The position numbers and the translations under genes were made by a program. Below, piece by piece: positions 1-6,324 of a DNA stretch of 6,477 nt. The notes beneath the pieces were generated by a model that saw nothing but the letters and a program-made list of their open reading frames with translations, was not told where the DNA came from and did no database searches. The stretch's first letter is position 1. Each line of letters begins with the position of its first letter. Source of the stretch: a bacterium (GTDB taxonomy: Bacteria > Atribacterota > JS1 > SB-45 > 34-128). The DNA lies in contig JAHIPN010000251.1 of the NCBI GenBank assembly GCA_018894595.1, positions 1-6,477 on the forward strand, read 5' to 3'.

Positions 1-880
1 AAAGAAATAATTTTTACTTTTTAAGACCAAAGAGAAAAGCTCATGATAGAGAGGTAATAACTAACTATCCGGGAGAACTGATTCAACATGATTGCTCTCA
101 CCATCTGTTTGCCCCTTATGCTGACAGAAAATGGTACCTGATTACCTCAATAGATGATTACAGCAGGTTGATCTTGTATGCTGTCCTGGTAGAAAGAAAG
201 ACCACCTGGGAACATATCCTGGCCTTAGAGGCAGTTTTATTAAAATACGGGTTTCCTCTGGCCTATTATGTAGATAGTCATTCAATCTTTCGCTTTGTAC
301 AAGGAAGAGACAGTTTCTGGCGAAACCATTACAAACTTACTGATGAGGCCAATCCGCAATGGAAACAGGTTTTGGATGACTGCAGGGTAAAGGTAACCTA
401 TGCGCTTTCTCCACAGGCAAAAGGTAAAATTGAAAGACCTTATAGATGGATTCAGGACCGATTGGTCAGGACCTGTTATAGAGAGAATGTTAGGGTTATT
501 CCAGAGGGCCAATTAACCTTCTCCAAAGATACAATTTCAGAATAGTTCATTCTACCACCGGGGAGATTCCTTATATTAGATTTCAAAGAGCAATAAGAGA
601 GAAAAGATCTCTCTTCAGAGAATTTACGATAATGCCACCATTTTTATCAAGCAAGGATATCTTCTGTTTAAGAGTAGAGAGAATGGTAAACCCTTATCGT
701 AAAGTTTGTATAAACAACTTCGAATTAAAAGTACCTGGTGCACCACTGCACGAAAAAATACAACTTCGGATAATACCAGATAGAGAATCTGGCATATCTG
801 AAGTAAGATTCTGGTATGAAGATAATTTTTTAGGTAGTCAAAAAGTTAAAAATTCTGATTTAAATTTAGTCCAGTTTTAA
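1..880 (+). pseudogene. DDE integrase-type IS transposase, 5' cut by window edge, frameshifted
   Basis: This is the catalytic and C-terminal part of a retroviral-integrase-fold (rve) transposase that cuts and joins insertion sequence ends. The frame is open from base 3 (before any start codon) to the stop at 543-545, so the N-terminal helix-turn-helix lies outside the window. The probable catalytic triad is visible: Asp in IQHDCS (codon 90-92), Asp in YYVDSH (273-275) and Glu in KGKIERPYRW (432-434). About 52 residues separate the second Asp from the Glu, more than in DD35E enzymes. Homology continues in another frame from about 524-880: RYNFRIVHSTTGEIPYIRFQRA, then a Mu-transposase-like C-terminal beta-barrel (RMVNPYRK...NNFELKVPGAPL). 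The change of frame between 513 and 526, with about three residues apparently missing, makes it a pseudogene unless frameshifting occurs. The family resembles IS481/ISNCY-like integrases; exact family is unassigned. Confidence 0.85.
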
Positions 881-939
881 CTTTTAACTAATAAATTATT
901 TACATCCAAATAATTGTAAAAAATAGTAAATTTTTAGTC

Positions 940-983
940 TTTCAAAAGTGCACTTTTGATTCTTAAATAGTGCACTTTTGAAA
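940..983. repeat. Inverted repeat and palindrome (AGTGCACTTTTGA motif), probable IS right-end region
   Basis: Bases 942-959 form a perfect 18-bp palindrome (TCAAAAGTGCACTTTTGA). A second copy of its right half, AGTGCACTTTTGA, lies at 969-981, exactly 22 bp (about two helical turns) after the copy at 947-959. As a result 940-954 and 969-983 are a perfect 15-bp inverted repeat around a 14-nt spacer. It sits 60 bp past the transposase stop, so it may hold transposase-binding sites or the terminal repeat of that element. Alternatives are a bidirectional terminator for the converging transposase and importer operon (no clean T-run adjoins either arm) or an operator. The matching left end is outside the window, so the role is inferred. 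Confidence 0.6.
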
Positions 984-1000
984 TTTAACTAACAATTTTT

Positions 1001-1022
1001 TTTGCGTTTTGTTTGCGTTTTT
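1001..1022. repeat. Short tandem repeat TTTGCGTTTTG x2
   Basis: Two consecutive 11-bp units, TTTGCGTTTTG (1001-1011) and TTTGCGTTTTT (1012-1022), match at 10 of 11 positions inside a T-rich tract. They lie between the probable IS end and the 3' end of the importer operon. No function is evident; this may be IS end sequence or simply low-complexity DNA. Confidence 0.4.
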
Positions 1023-1086
1023 TTTAAAAGTTAAAAAATAAATATTTATACTCTATAAAATATACCATGATATAAACATTTTTATA

Positions 1087-2190
1087 CTAAATTATTTTCC
1101 TTGCCTCTCTTTCTTTTTCCGAAATATCACCTTTAGTAGAATACCATTTAATGTTATTTAATGTCACTTCACAAGTATCCCCTTCTTTATAACCGGGATC
1201 TGTAATTGTATTTATCCTAATTTCCTGCCCACCAATATCTACACGATACTCTATAGAATCAGTTAAAAAAAACCCTTTCTTTATTTCAGTCTTAAAACCA
1301 TCTTTAGTAAATTTTATAGCATTAGGTCGAGTTGCCAGAAAGGCTGTATCTTCATTAAAATCTGCTGGAATATTGCATTTTATTTCCTTCCCTCTTGTTC
1401 CATATGGATAAACTTTTCCATTTGAAATTTCTACTTCAACAAAATTTGAACGTCCTAAAAATCCATAAACAAATTTATTCACAGGATTCTTATACATATT
1501 CACTGGAGTATCTATTTGCTGGATATTCCCCATATCCATAACTAATATTCTATCTGACAAAGCCATTGCTTCGGTTTGATCGTGTGTAACATATATAATA
1601 GTAAAATTAAATTTCCTCTGTAAATCTTTAATTTCAAAGCGCATTAGTTCTCTCAATTTTGGATCTAGATTTGACAAAGGTTCATCAAGAAGCAACACTT
1701 TTGGGTGGGTAACAATGGCTCTGGCAAGAGCTATACGCTGTTGTTGCCCTCCCGATAATTCTGAAGGAAATTTTTCGCCTAAGCCAAATAAATTAGTATG
1801 TTTCAATGCCTCATTAGTTTTCTCCAAAATATCATTCTTGTTCATCTTTAATAATCTAAGAGGAAAAGCTACATTTTCAAAGACATTAAGGTGGGGCCAA
1901 ACTGCAAAAGCTTGAAAAACCATACCTAGTCCTCTATTTTCAGGAGGAAGATAAAAATTCTTATTCCTAATAGACATAGGTTTATCACCAATCCAGATCT
2001 CACCATCAGTTAAATCTTCAAATCCTGCAATCAAACGTAAAGTTGTCGTTTTCCCACAACCAGAAGGTCCAAGAAAGGAAAAACATTCCCCTTCTTTTAT
2101 ATTTAAATTTATCTTATTTATAGCCGTAACACTTCCAAATGCTTTAGTAATAAACGCTTTAGTAACATTTTTTAATACCACCTGATCCAT
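1087..2190 (-). CDS. ABC importer ATPase B (FbpC/MalK-like, with TOBE domain)
   Basis: Cytoplasmic ATP-hydrolysing subunit of the importer, 367 residues, the normal length for the FbpC/PotA/MalK group. All nucleotide-binding motifs are canonical: Walker A GPSGCGKT (41-48), Q-loop Gln93 in VFQAFAVWPH, signature LSGGQQQR (145-152), Walker B VLLLDE (165-170), D-loop SNLD and switch His203 in VTHDQTEAM. Residues from about 245 onward form the TOBE-type regulatory and dimerisation region (FLATRPNAIKF, IEYRVDIGGQEIRI). The ATG overlaps the permease stop by one base (TAATG), so translation is coupled; the sequence AGGGGAAG upstream is a plausible ribosome site. Near the N-terminus there is a five-residue tandem duplication (TKAFITKAF) absent from ATPase A. 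It is the last gene of the operon. It probably pairs with ATPase A, but homodimerisation cannot be excluded. Confidence 0.93.
   Translation of the reverse strand: MDQVVLKNVTKAFITKAFGSVTAINKINLNIKEGECFSFLGPSGCGKTTTLRLIAGFEDLTDGEIWIGDKPMSIRNKNFYLPPENRGLGMVFQAFAVWPHLNVFENVAFPLRLLKMNKNDILEKTNEALKHTNLFGLGEKFPSELSGGQQQRIALARAIVTHPKVLLLDEPLSNLDPKLRELMRFEIKDLQRKFNFTIIYVTHDQTEAMALSDRILVMDMGNIQQIDTPVNMYKNPVNKFVYGFLGRSNFVEVEISNGKVYPYGTRGKEIKCNIPADFNEDTAFLATRPNAIKFTKDGFKTEIKKGFFLTDSIEYRVDIGGQEIRINTITDPGYKEGDTCEVTLNNIKWYSTKGDISEKEREARKII
2137..2166 (-). repeat. 15-bp in-frame tandem duplication in ATPase B
   Basis: Units 2137-2151 (AAATGCTTTAGTAAT) and 2152-2166 (AAACGCTTTAGTAAC) match at 13 of 15 positions. 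In the protein this gives TKAFITKAF just before the segment equivalent to the ATP-stacking A-loop. Aligning ATPase A (NVTVKYDEVTAV) with ATPase B (NVTKAFITKAFGSVTAI) shows an insertion of exactly five residues in B. The two mismatches suggest the duplication is not brand new. Confidence 0.75.
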
Positions 2191-3917
2191 TATTGCTTCC
2201 CCTTTCTTTCACGTGTTATATATCTTAAAATTAAATTACCAATAATAATTATTGTAATGGCTACTGAAGCCAAGGCTGTGGCCTGAACAGTATTGCCTTC
2301 ATCGTGTATAGTATAAATAGCAACACCCATTGTTCTGGTAAACGGTCCATATAATAGTAAGGATGTGGTCAACTCCCGCATTGCCGGTAAGAAAACCAAA
2401 AAGAAACTTGCTACCATTCCTGGACGAATAAGAGGTAAAGTAATATCCAATAATGACTCTAAGTGTGTTGCACCACATGACCGTGAGGCTTCCTCTAAAG
2501 AATTATGTACCTGCCCCAGAGAAGCTGCTGCTGATTTCACTGAAAATGTCATATATCTGCCTATATAGGCAAATAAAATAATCCAGATAGTGTTATATAA
2601 ATTAATCTTAAATGCACCACTCCACGTGAGGATAACTCCTATTGCAAGGACAATACCTGGTACAGAATATGGCAATACAGCAAGTACCTCTAATAATCCT
2701 TTACCTTTAATCTTTGCCTTAACAATTACATATGCCACCATTATACCTACAAGCATAGTAATAGTAGCAGCCGATATTGATAAGAATAAACTATTTTTTA
2801 TAGAATCTCTGGCCATTTGTGATGCAAATAAAACATATTCAAAGTTTTTCAAGGTCATATTTTTTAAGACTAATGGAAGTCCATATGCTTTTAAGCAACC
2901 TACACCAAAAATTATAAACAACGGCAATACAACAACTAAAAAGAGAAACAAAATACATACAATTAATAATGAGGCTTTCATACCTCGTAGTTTAACCAAC
3001 ATAGGCCTCATACTCTTACCTTTAATAATTTCGTAATGACCAAATTTTAGAACTCGTCTCTGTAAGGCTAAAGCTGCTGCCACAACAATTACTAAAAGTA
3101 CTGATAGAGCAGTACCCTGTCTTATTCCTTCAAAACTTCCAGCAGATTTATATATTACTTCATATATTTTTGTAGGTAAAGTAAAAATATTATTAGAAAA
3201 TCCTAAAATTGCTGGAACACCAAAATGAGATAGAGATGATATCATTATTAACATAGCCCCAGATGCTATTGCTGGTACTACCAATGGCAGGGTAATTTTT
3301 CGAATAACTGTCATCTGTTTTGCTCCGGCAATCCTTGCTGACTCTTCAAGGGTTGGATCCATTCTCTCTAAAGCACTGGATACCTGAATGAAAACAAAAG
3401 GGAAATAATAACATATTTCTACAAAGACTATACCGGCAATAGAATTAATATTAAAAATCGGACTACCAAACAGTGAAATAAAAAACTTATTAATATAGCC
3501 CGACCGCGGAAGGAGTAATAACTGCCAGGCCATAGCTCCGATAAACGGTGGGAACATGTATGGAATAGTAAAGAGAGTTTTCATTATCCCTTTTAGTGGT
3601 ATATCACTTCTACCTACAAGCCAGGCAAAGAACAGACCTATTGCCGTTCCAAATACTGTTACTAATAAAGCTATTTTAATGGTATTATACATTGCTCCAA
3701 TATTTTCTTTTTGGAATATTACATTACCAAACATTTTCCAATCAAAGGTGAATTTATAAAAAAAGGTATTATAAATTATCATGATCATGGGTAATGCAAC
3801 GGTTATAACCAGTATTATTATGGAAAATGTAAATAATAAATTACCTATTGTAAATTCAAATTTTGGGGACTTTATTACTCCCTGGTTATTTTTTCTATTT
3901 GCTGAAAAAATATTCAC
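2190..3917 (-). CDS. ABC importer fused permease (FbpB/AfuB-like, two transmembrane domains)
   Basis: Inner-membrane channel subunit of 575 residues, in which two BPD_transp_1 domains are joined in one chain, as in FbpB/AfuB. Hydrophobic helices begin at about residue 25. Each half carries an EAA coupling loop that contacts an ATPase: LEESARIAGAK...ITLPLVVP (190-215) and LEEASRSCGATH...ITLPLIRP (474-499), 284 residues apart. The second half starts near residue 315, after a polar linker (about 285-312). About 12 transmembrane helices are expected. The start is GTG at 3917, two bases after the ATPase A stop, with a GGGAGG ribosome site inside the end of the ATPase A gene (about 3925-3932). The stop overlaps the ATPase B start. 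Because the channel supplies two non-identical EAA loops, each could recruit a different ATPase. The substrate cannot be deduced from this subunit. Confidence 0.93.
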   Translation of the reverse strand: MNIFSANRKNNQGVIKSPKFEFTIGNLLFTFSIIILVITVALPMIMIIYNTFFYKFTFDWKMFGNVIFQKENIGAMYNTIKIALLVTVFGTAIGLFFAWLVGRSDIPLKGIMKTLFTIPYMFPPFIGAMAWQLLLLPRSGYINKFFISLFGSPIFNINSIAGIVFVEICYYFPFVFIQVSSALERMDPTLEESARIAGAKQMTVIRKITLPLVVPAIASGAMLIMISSLSHFGVPAILGFSNNIFTLPTKIYEVIYKSAGSFEGIRQGTALSVLLVIVVAAALALQRRVLKFGHYEIIKGKSMRPMLVKLRGMKASLLIVCILFLFLVVVLPLFIIFGVGCLKAYGLPLVLKNMTLKNFEYVLFASQMARDSIKNSLFLSISAATITMLVGIMVAYVIVKAKIKGKGLLEVLAVLPYSVPGIVLAIGVILTWSGAFKINLYNTIWIILFAYIGRYMTFSVKSAAASLGQVHNSLEEASRSCGATHLESLLDITLPLIRPGMVASFFLVFLPAMRELTTSLLLYGPFTRTMGVAIYTIHDEGNTVQATALASVAITIIIIGNLILRYITRERKGKQ

Positions 3918-3920
3918 CTA

Positions 3921-4997
3921 TCATCCCTCCCCAACATCACTGTAATATCTTAATTCATTAAATTCAATGCCACAAATGTCACCTTCTTGATAAATAATGC
4001 CATGAGATGCATCATATGCATCCTGTTGCACTCTGACTTCATTTTCACCTAACATAACACGATATTCAAAAATATTCCCTAAATAAATAACTCTTTTAAC
4101 GGTACATTTTAACTCTCCTGTATTGCATAATTTAATATTTAATGGTCGACATGCAAAAAAAAGGCATTCCTCTTCCTGAATATTATTAGGTATGTTATAC
4201 GGAAAAACATATTTAGTGCTTTTAATATAGAACTTACCTGATTTTTTCTCTAATTCAATAAAATTCGATAATCCTAAAAATTTATAAACATAGCTGTCTA
4301 TTGGATTTTTATAAATTTCTTCCGGTTTACCTACCTGTCTTATCTTTCCTTTACTATCCATAACCGCTATCCTATCCGATATAACCAGAGCAACATCCTG
4401 ATCATGTGTCACATAAATAATGGTAATGGCGTTTTTCCTTTGTAATTCTTTTATTTCAAAACGCATTTCTTCTCTTAAATTTGCATCAAGATTACATAAA
4501 GGTTCATCTAATAGCATTAATTGCTTAGAAGATACTAATGCTCTTGCCAGGGCTATCCTCTGCTGTTGCCCCCCTGATAACTGAGAGGGGAACCTATTAG
4601 TATAATTAGTCATTCTCACCTGTTCCAGTACATAATTTGTACTCTTATATGCTTCTTTTTTTTCAACCTTTTTTTTCTTTAAAGGGTAATAAATATTTTC
4701 AAAAGCAGTTTTGTGGGGCCATACTGCATAATCCTGAAATACTACACCAATATTCCTTTTCTCTGGAGGAATAAATACTTTTTTTCTTTTACTGCTTACC
4801 AATTGATTATCAATAAAGATTTCTCCATCTGCAAGTTTTTCAAACCCACATATTGCTCTTAATACCGTAGTTTTTCCACAGGGTGATGGACCTAAAATAG
4901 TAAAACATTCTCCATCTTTTACAGTCAGTGAAAAATCTTCCACTGCAGTAACTTCATCATATTTTACAGTTACATTTTGTAATTTTACTTCTGCCAT
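3921..4997 (-). CDS. ABC importer ATPase A (FbpC/MalK-like, atypical Walker A)
   Basis: Cytoplasmic ATPase subunit, 358 residues from the chosen start. ATG 4997 (MAEVKLQNVTVKY) is preferred over the in-frame ATG at 5021: AAGGAG (5008-5013) lies 10 nt before it, the protein then begins like its relatives, and the upstream ATG has no ribosome site. Motifs: Walker A GPSPCGKT (36-43), where the fourth position is Pro instead of the usual Gly; Q-loop Gln88 (VFQDYAVWPH); LSGGQQQR (140-147); Walker B LMLLDE (160-165); His198 in VTHDQDVALVISDR, where most relatives have THDQxEAM. A lysine-rich patch (107-114) and a C-terminal TOBE-type region (about 245-358) follow. It is a diverged paralogue of ATPase B. 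The Pro substitution may lower or change nucleotide hydrolysis, but the other catalytic motifs are intact. It lies downstream of the intergenic hairpin and is coupled to the permease gene. Confidence 0.92.
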   Translation of the reverse strand: MAEVKLQNVTVKYDEVTAVEDFSLTVKDGECFTILGPSPCGKTTVLRAICGFEKLADGEIFIDNQLVSSKRKKVFIPPEKRNIGVVFQDYAVWPHKTAFENIYYPLKKKKVEKKEAYKSTNYVLEQVRMTNYTNRFPSQLSGGQQQRIALARALVSSKQLMLLDEPLCNLDANLREEMRFEIKELQRKNAITIIYVTHDQDVALVISDRIAVMDSKGKIRQVGKPEEIYKNPIDSYVYKFLGLSNFIELEKKSGKFYIKSTKYVFPYNIPNNIQEEECLFFACRPLNIKLCNTGELKCTVKRVIYLGNIFEYRVMLGENEVRVQQDAYDASHGIIYQEGDICGIEFNELRYYSDVGEG

Positions 4998-5007
4998 ATT
5001 TAAAGAA

Positions 5008-5013
5008 CTCCTT
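5008..5013 (-). promoter_or_regulatory. Ribosome binding site that decides the ATPase A start
   Basis: The mRNA-sense sequence AAGGAG lies 10 nt before ATG 4997 and inside the eight-codon extension that begins at ATG 5021. No purine-rich site precedes ATG 5021, so the shorter protein is favoured. Confidence 0.7.
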
Positions 5014-5038
5014 TTGTGCATTTTTTTATAGTTACTAT

Positions 5039-5077
5039 TAATTCGCCCAGGAAGAATTAAACTTCCTGGGCGAATTA
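5039..5077 (-). other. Intergenic RNA hairpin between binding-protein and ATPase A genes
   Basis: Arms 5039-5054 and 5062-5077 pair perfectly over 16 bp with a 7-nt loop, and the stem contains the GC-rich core CGCCCAGGAAG. It lies 141 bp after the binding-protein stop and 41 bp before the ATPase A start codon. No U-run follows on either strand, so it is not a standard intrinsic terminator. In many binding-protein-dependent transporter operons a hairpin here protects the 3' end of the upstream message, so the binding protein is made in excess over the membrane parts; the same role is inferred here. An imported repeat unit is an alternative. The rest of the gap (5078-5218) shows nothing recognisable. 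Confidence 0.75.
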
Positions 5078-5218
5078 TCTATATTATTAAGTTCCTCATT
5101 CTATAATTGGTTCCAAAATAACTAAAAAATGGGAAAAACTATGAATTAATCAATGTTATTGCTGCTCATCACGTTGATATTGAGCCAAAAACTATTGAAA
5201 AGAAAAATAATACTATTA

Positions 5219-6220
5219 TTAATCTTTTTTCATAATATTACTAAATTGTTCAATTATTGCATCTTGGTTTTCTAGTAAAAATTTATCTGATACCGGCATA
5301 GCCCTTTCAATTGCCTCTGTCACAGATATATCAGTTTCCATTTTTATTTCGGGTCTAACTGGAATTACATGGGTATCTACGAGTATTTTCTGGCCATCTA
5401 ATGAAAGTATAAAATCATATAGTAATTTAGCTGCTTCTATATTTTCTGAGTCCTTCATTATTGCGATCGGACTAGCAACGGTTGAAATACCACTCTTTGG
5501 ATAAATAAAATCAATAGGTGAGCCTTGCTGTTTTACGCTTTGAGCAATATAATTAACTCCTATAGAAACATCATATTCTCCAGATGCAACAGCATTTACG
5601 ACACCACTTGAACCTGTTTGTAGTTTAATACCATTTTCCTTTAGCTGTTGTATATATTCCCAACCAAATTCTTCATTTTGTACAAAAGCTGCTACCGTAT
5701 ATAGGGTTGTACCTGAAAAAACCGGGTCAGTCATTGTTATTAAACCTTTAAAACGAGGATTTAAAAGATCGGCCCAATCTTTAGGAATATCTTCACCTTT
5801 AACATTATTGGTATTATAGACGAGACCCAAAGTTATAATTCTTGCAGCACAGTAATAATTATCTTTATCTTTTAAAGCAGAAGGTATGGTTGCAGCCTCC
5901 GGAGATTCATAAGCTAATAAATCCCCTTCCTCTTTAAATGTTATATAATTTGTAGGTTCTCCAACCCAGATAATATCTGTGCATATTTTTCCTGCTTGTT
6001 TTTCAGCAGCAATTTTTGTCATAACCTTTCCCGTACCCGCAGTATAATAATCCATTTGAACATTAGGGTATTTGCTCATAAATGCTTCTTTTAAAGCCGA
6101 TAACTGGGTGTCTTTCATAGAGGAATAAAGCATTACTTGCATCTTCTCAGCCGAAACAACATGACTAAAAAGAAAAATCACACATACTACACAAATAAAA
6201 AATATTACAGACCTTTTCAT
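5219..6220 (-). CDS. ABC importer extracytoplasmic solute-binding protein (AfuA/FbpA family)
   Basis: Captures the solute outside the inner membrane and delivers it to the permease; 333 residues, usual for the family. The N-terminus is a signal peptide (MKR, hydrophobic core 5-18, VSA|E cleavage after residue 24). There is no lipobox, although Cys10 and Cys13 lie in the core. Family hallmarks: MLYSSMKDTQLSALKEAFMSKYPNV (30-54), DWADLLNPRFKGLITMTDPVFSGTT (148-172), GSSGVVNAVASGEYDVSIGVNYIA (203-226), and AAKLLYDFILSLDGQKIL with PVRPEI near the C-terminus. The adjacent tyrosine pair that holds Fe(III) in classical FbpA is not seen: the equivalent stretch reads NYIA with one Tyr (224). Iron is therefore doubtful; a phosphorylated or other anionic solute is possible. 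ATG 6220 is preceded by AAGGAG (6229-6234) with 8-nt spacing. It is the first gene of the operon. Confidence 0.92.
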   Translation of the reverse strand: MKRSVIFFICVVCVIFLFSHVVSAEKMQVMLYSSMKDTQLSALKEAFMSKYPNVQMDYYTAGTGKVMTKIAAEKQAGKICTDIIWVGEPTNYITFKEEGDLLAYESPEAATIPSALKDKDNYYCAARIITLGLVYNTNNVKGEDIPKDWADLLNPRFKGLITMTDPVFSGTTLYTVAAFVQNEEFGWEYIQQLKENGIKLQTGSSGVVNAVASGEYDVSIGVNYIAQSVKQQGSPIDFIYPKSGISTVASPIAIMKDSENIEAAKLLYDFILSLDGQKILVDTHVIPVRPEIKMETDISVTEAIERAMPVSDKFLLENQDAIIEQFSNIMKKD

Positions 6221-6249
6221 TTTATTCTCTCCTTATTAATTAGATTTTA

Positions 6250-6263
6250 AATGAACAATGAAC
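6250..6263. repeat. Tandem 7-bp repeat AATGAAC x2 in operon leader
   Basis: AATGAAC occurs twice in direct succession (6250-6256, 6257-6263), 30 bp before the binding-protein start codon and close to its ribosome site. This could be a small regulator-binding site, but a repeat this short may be chance in AT-rich DNA. Confidence 0.3.
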
Positions 6264-6280
6264 TAAATTTGAAAGTATGG

Positions 6281-6304
6281 TTAAATTATCTCCCCCTTTT
6301 TCAT
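6281..6304 (-). CDS. Possible leader mini-ORF, MKKGEII
   Basis: A seven-codon ORF (ATG 6304, stop TAA 6281-6283) follows a near-perfect ribosome site, AAGGAGGT (6315-6322), at a slightly long spacing of 11 nt. It lies 60 bp before the binding-protein start. The ribosome site is stronger than that of the binding-protein gene itself. It may be a short translated leader that modulates the operon, or the ribosome site of a gene removed when the TnpB element arrived. The peptide has no run of one amino acid, so classical amino-acid attenuation is not indicated. Coding status is uncertain. Confidence 0.3.
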   Translation of the reverse strand: MKKGEII

Positions 6305-6324
6305 AATATTTTATACCTCCTTTT

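Noticed and set aside
875..1036. 13-bp inverted repeat (TTTTAACTTTTAA at 875-887 and its complement at 1024-1036) as possible IS or terminator arms
   Set aside because: Both arms are simple A/T sequence with one C/G each, and similar strings recur nearby (840-853), so chance is likely.
2590..3036. 148-codon open frame on the plus strand inside the permease gene
   Set aside because: It is antisense to the second permease domain, whose EAA motif and helices are clearly coding; the frame shows no recognisable domain and composition follows from the permease codons.
5019..5021. ATG giving an eight-residue longer ATPase A (MHKRSSLN-)
   Set aside because: There is no ribosome site before it, and the extension contains the good AAGGAG site that serves ATG 4997.
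5039..5077. Intrinsic transcription terminator at the operon hairpin
   Set aside because: Neither strand has a U-run after the stem, and the downstream genes clearly belong to the same importer.
5122..5235. 37-codon plus-strand open stretch (NYELINVIAAHHVDIEPKTIEKK...)
   Set aside because: It reads protein-like but has no ATG at its head and no ribosome site, is bounded by stops and ends antisense to the binding-protein gene. It could be a gene scrap, but there is not enough to call it.
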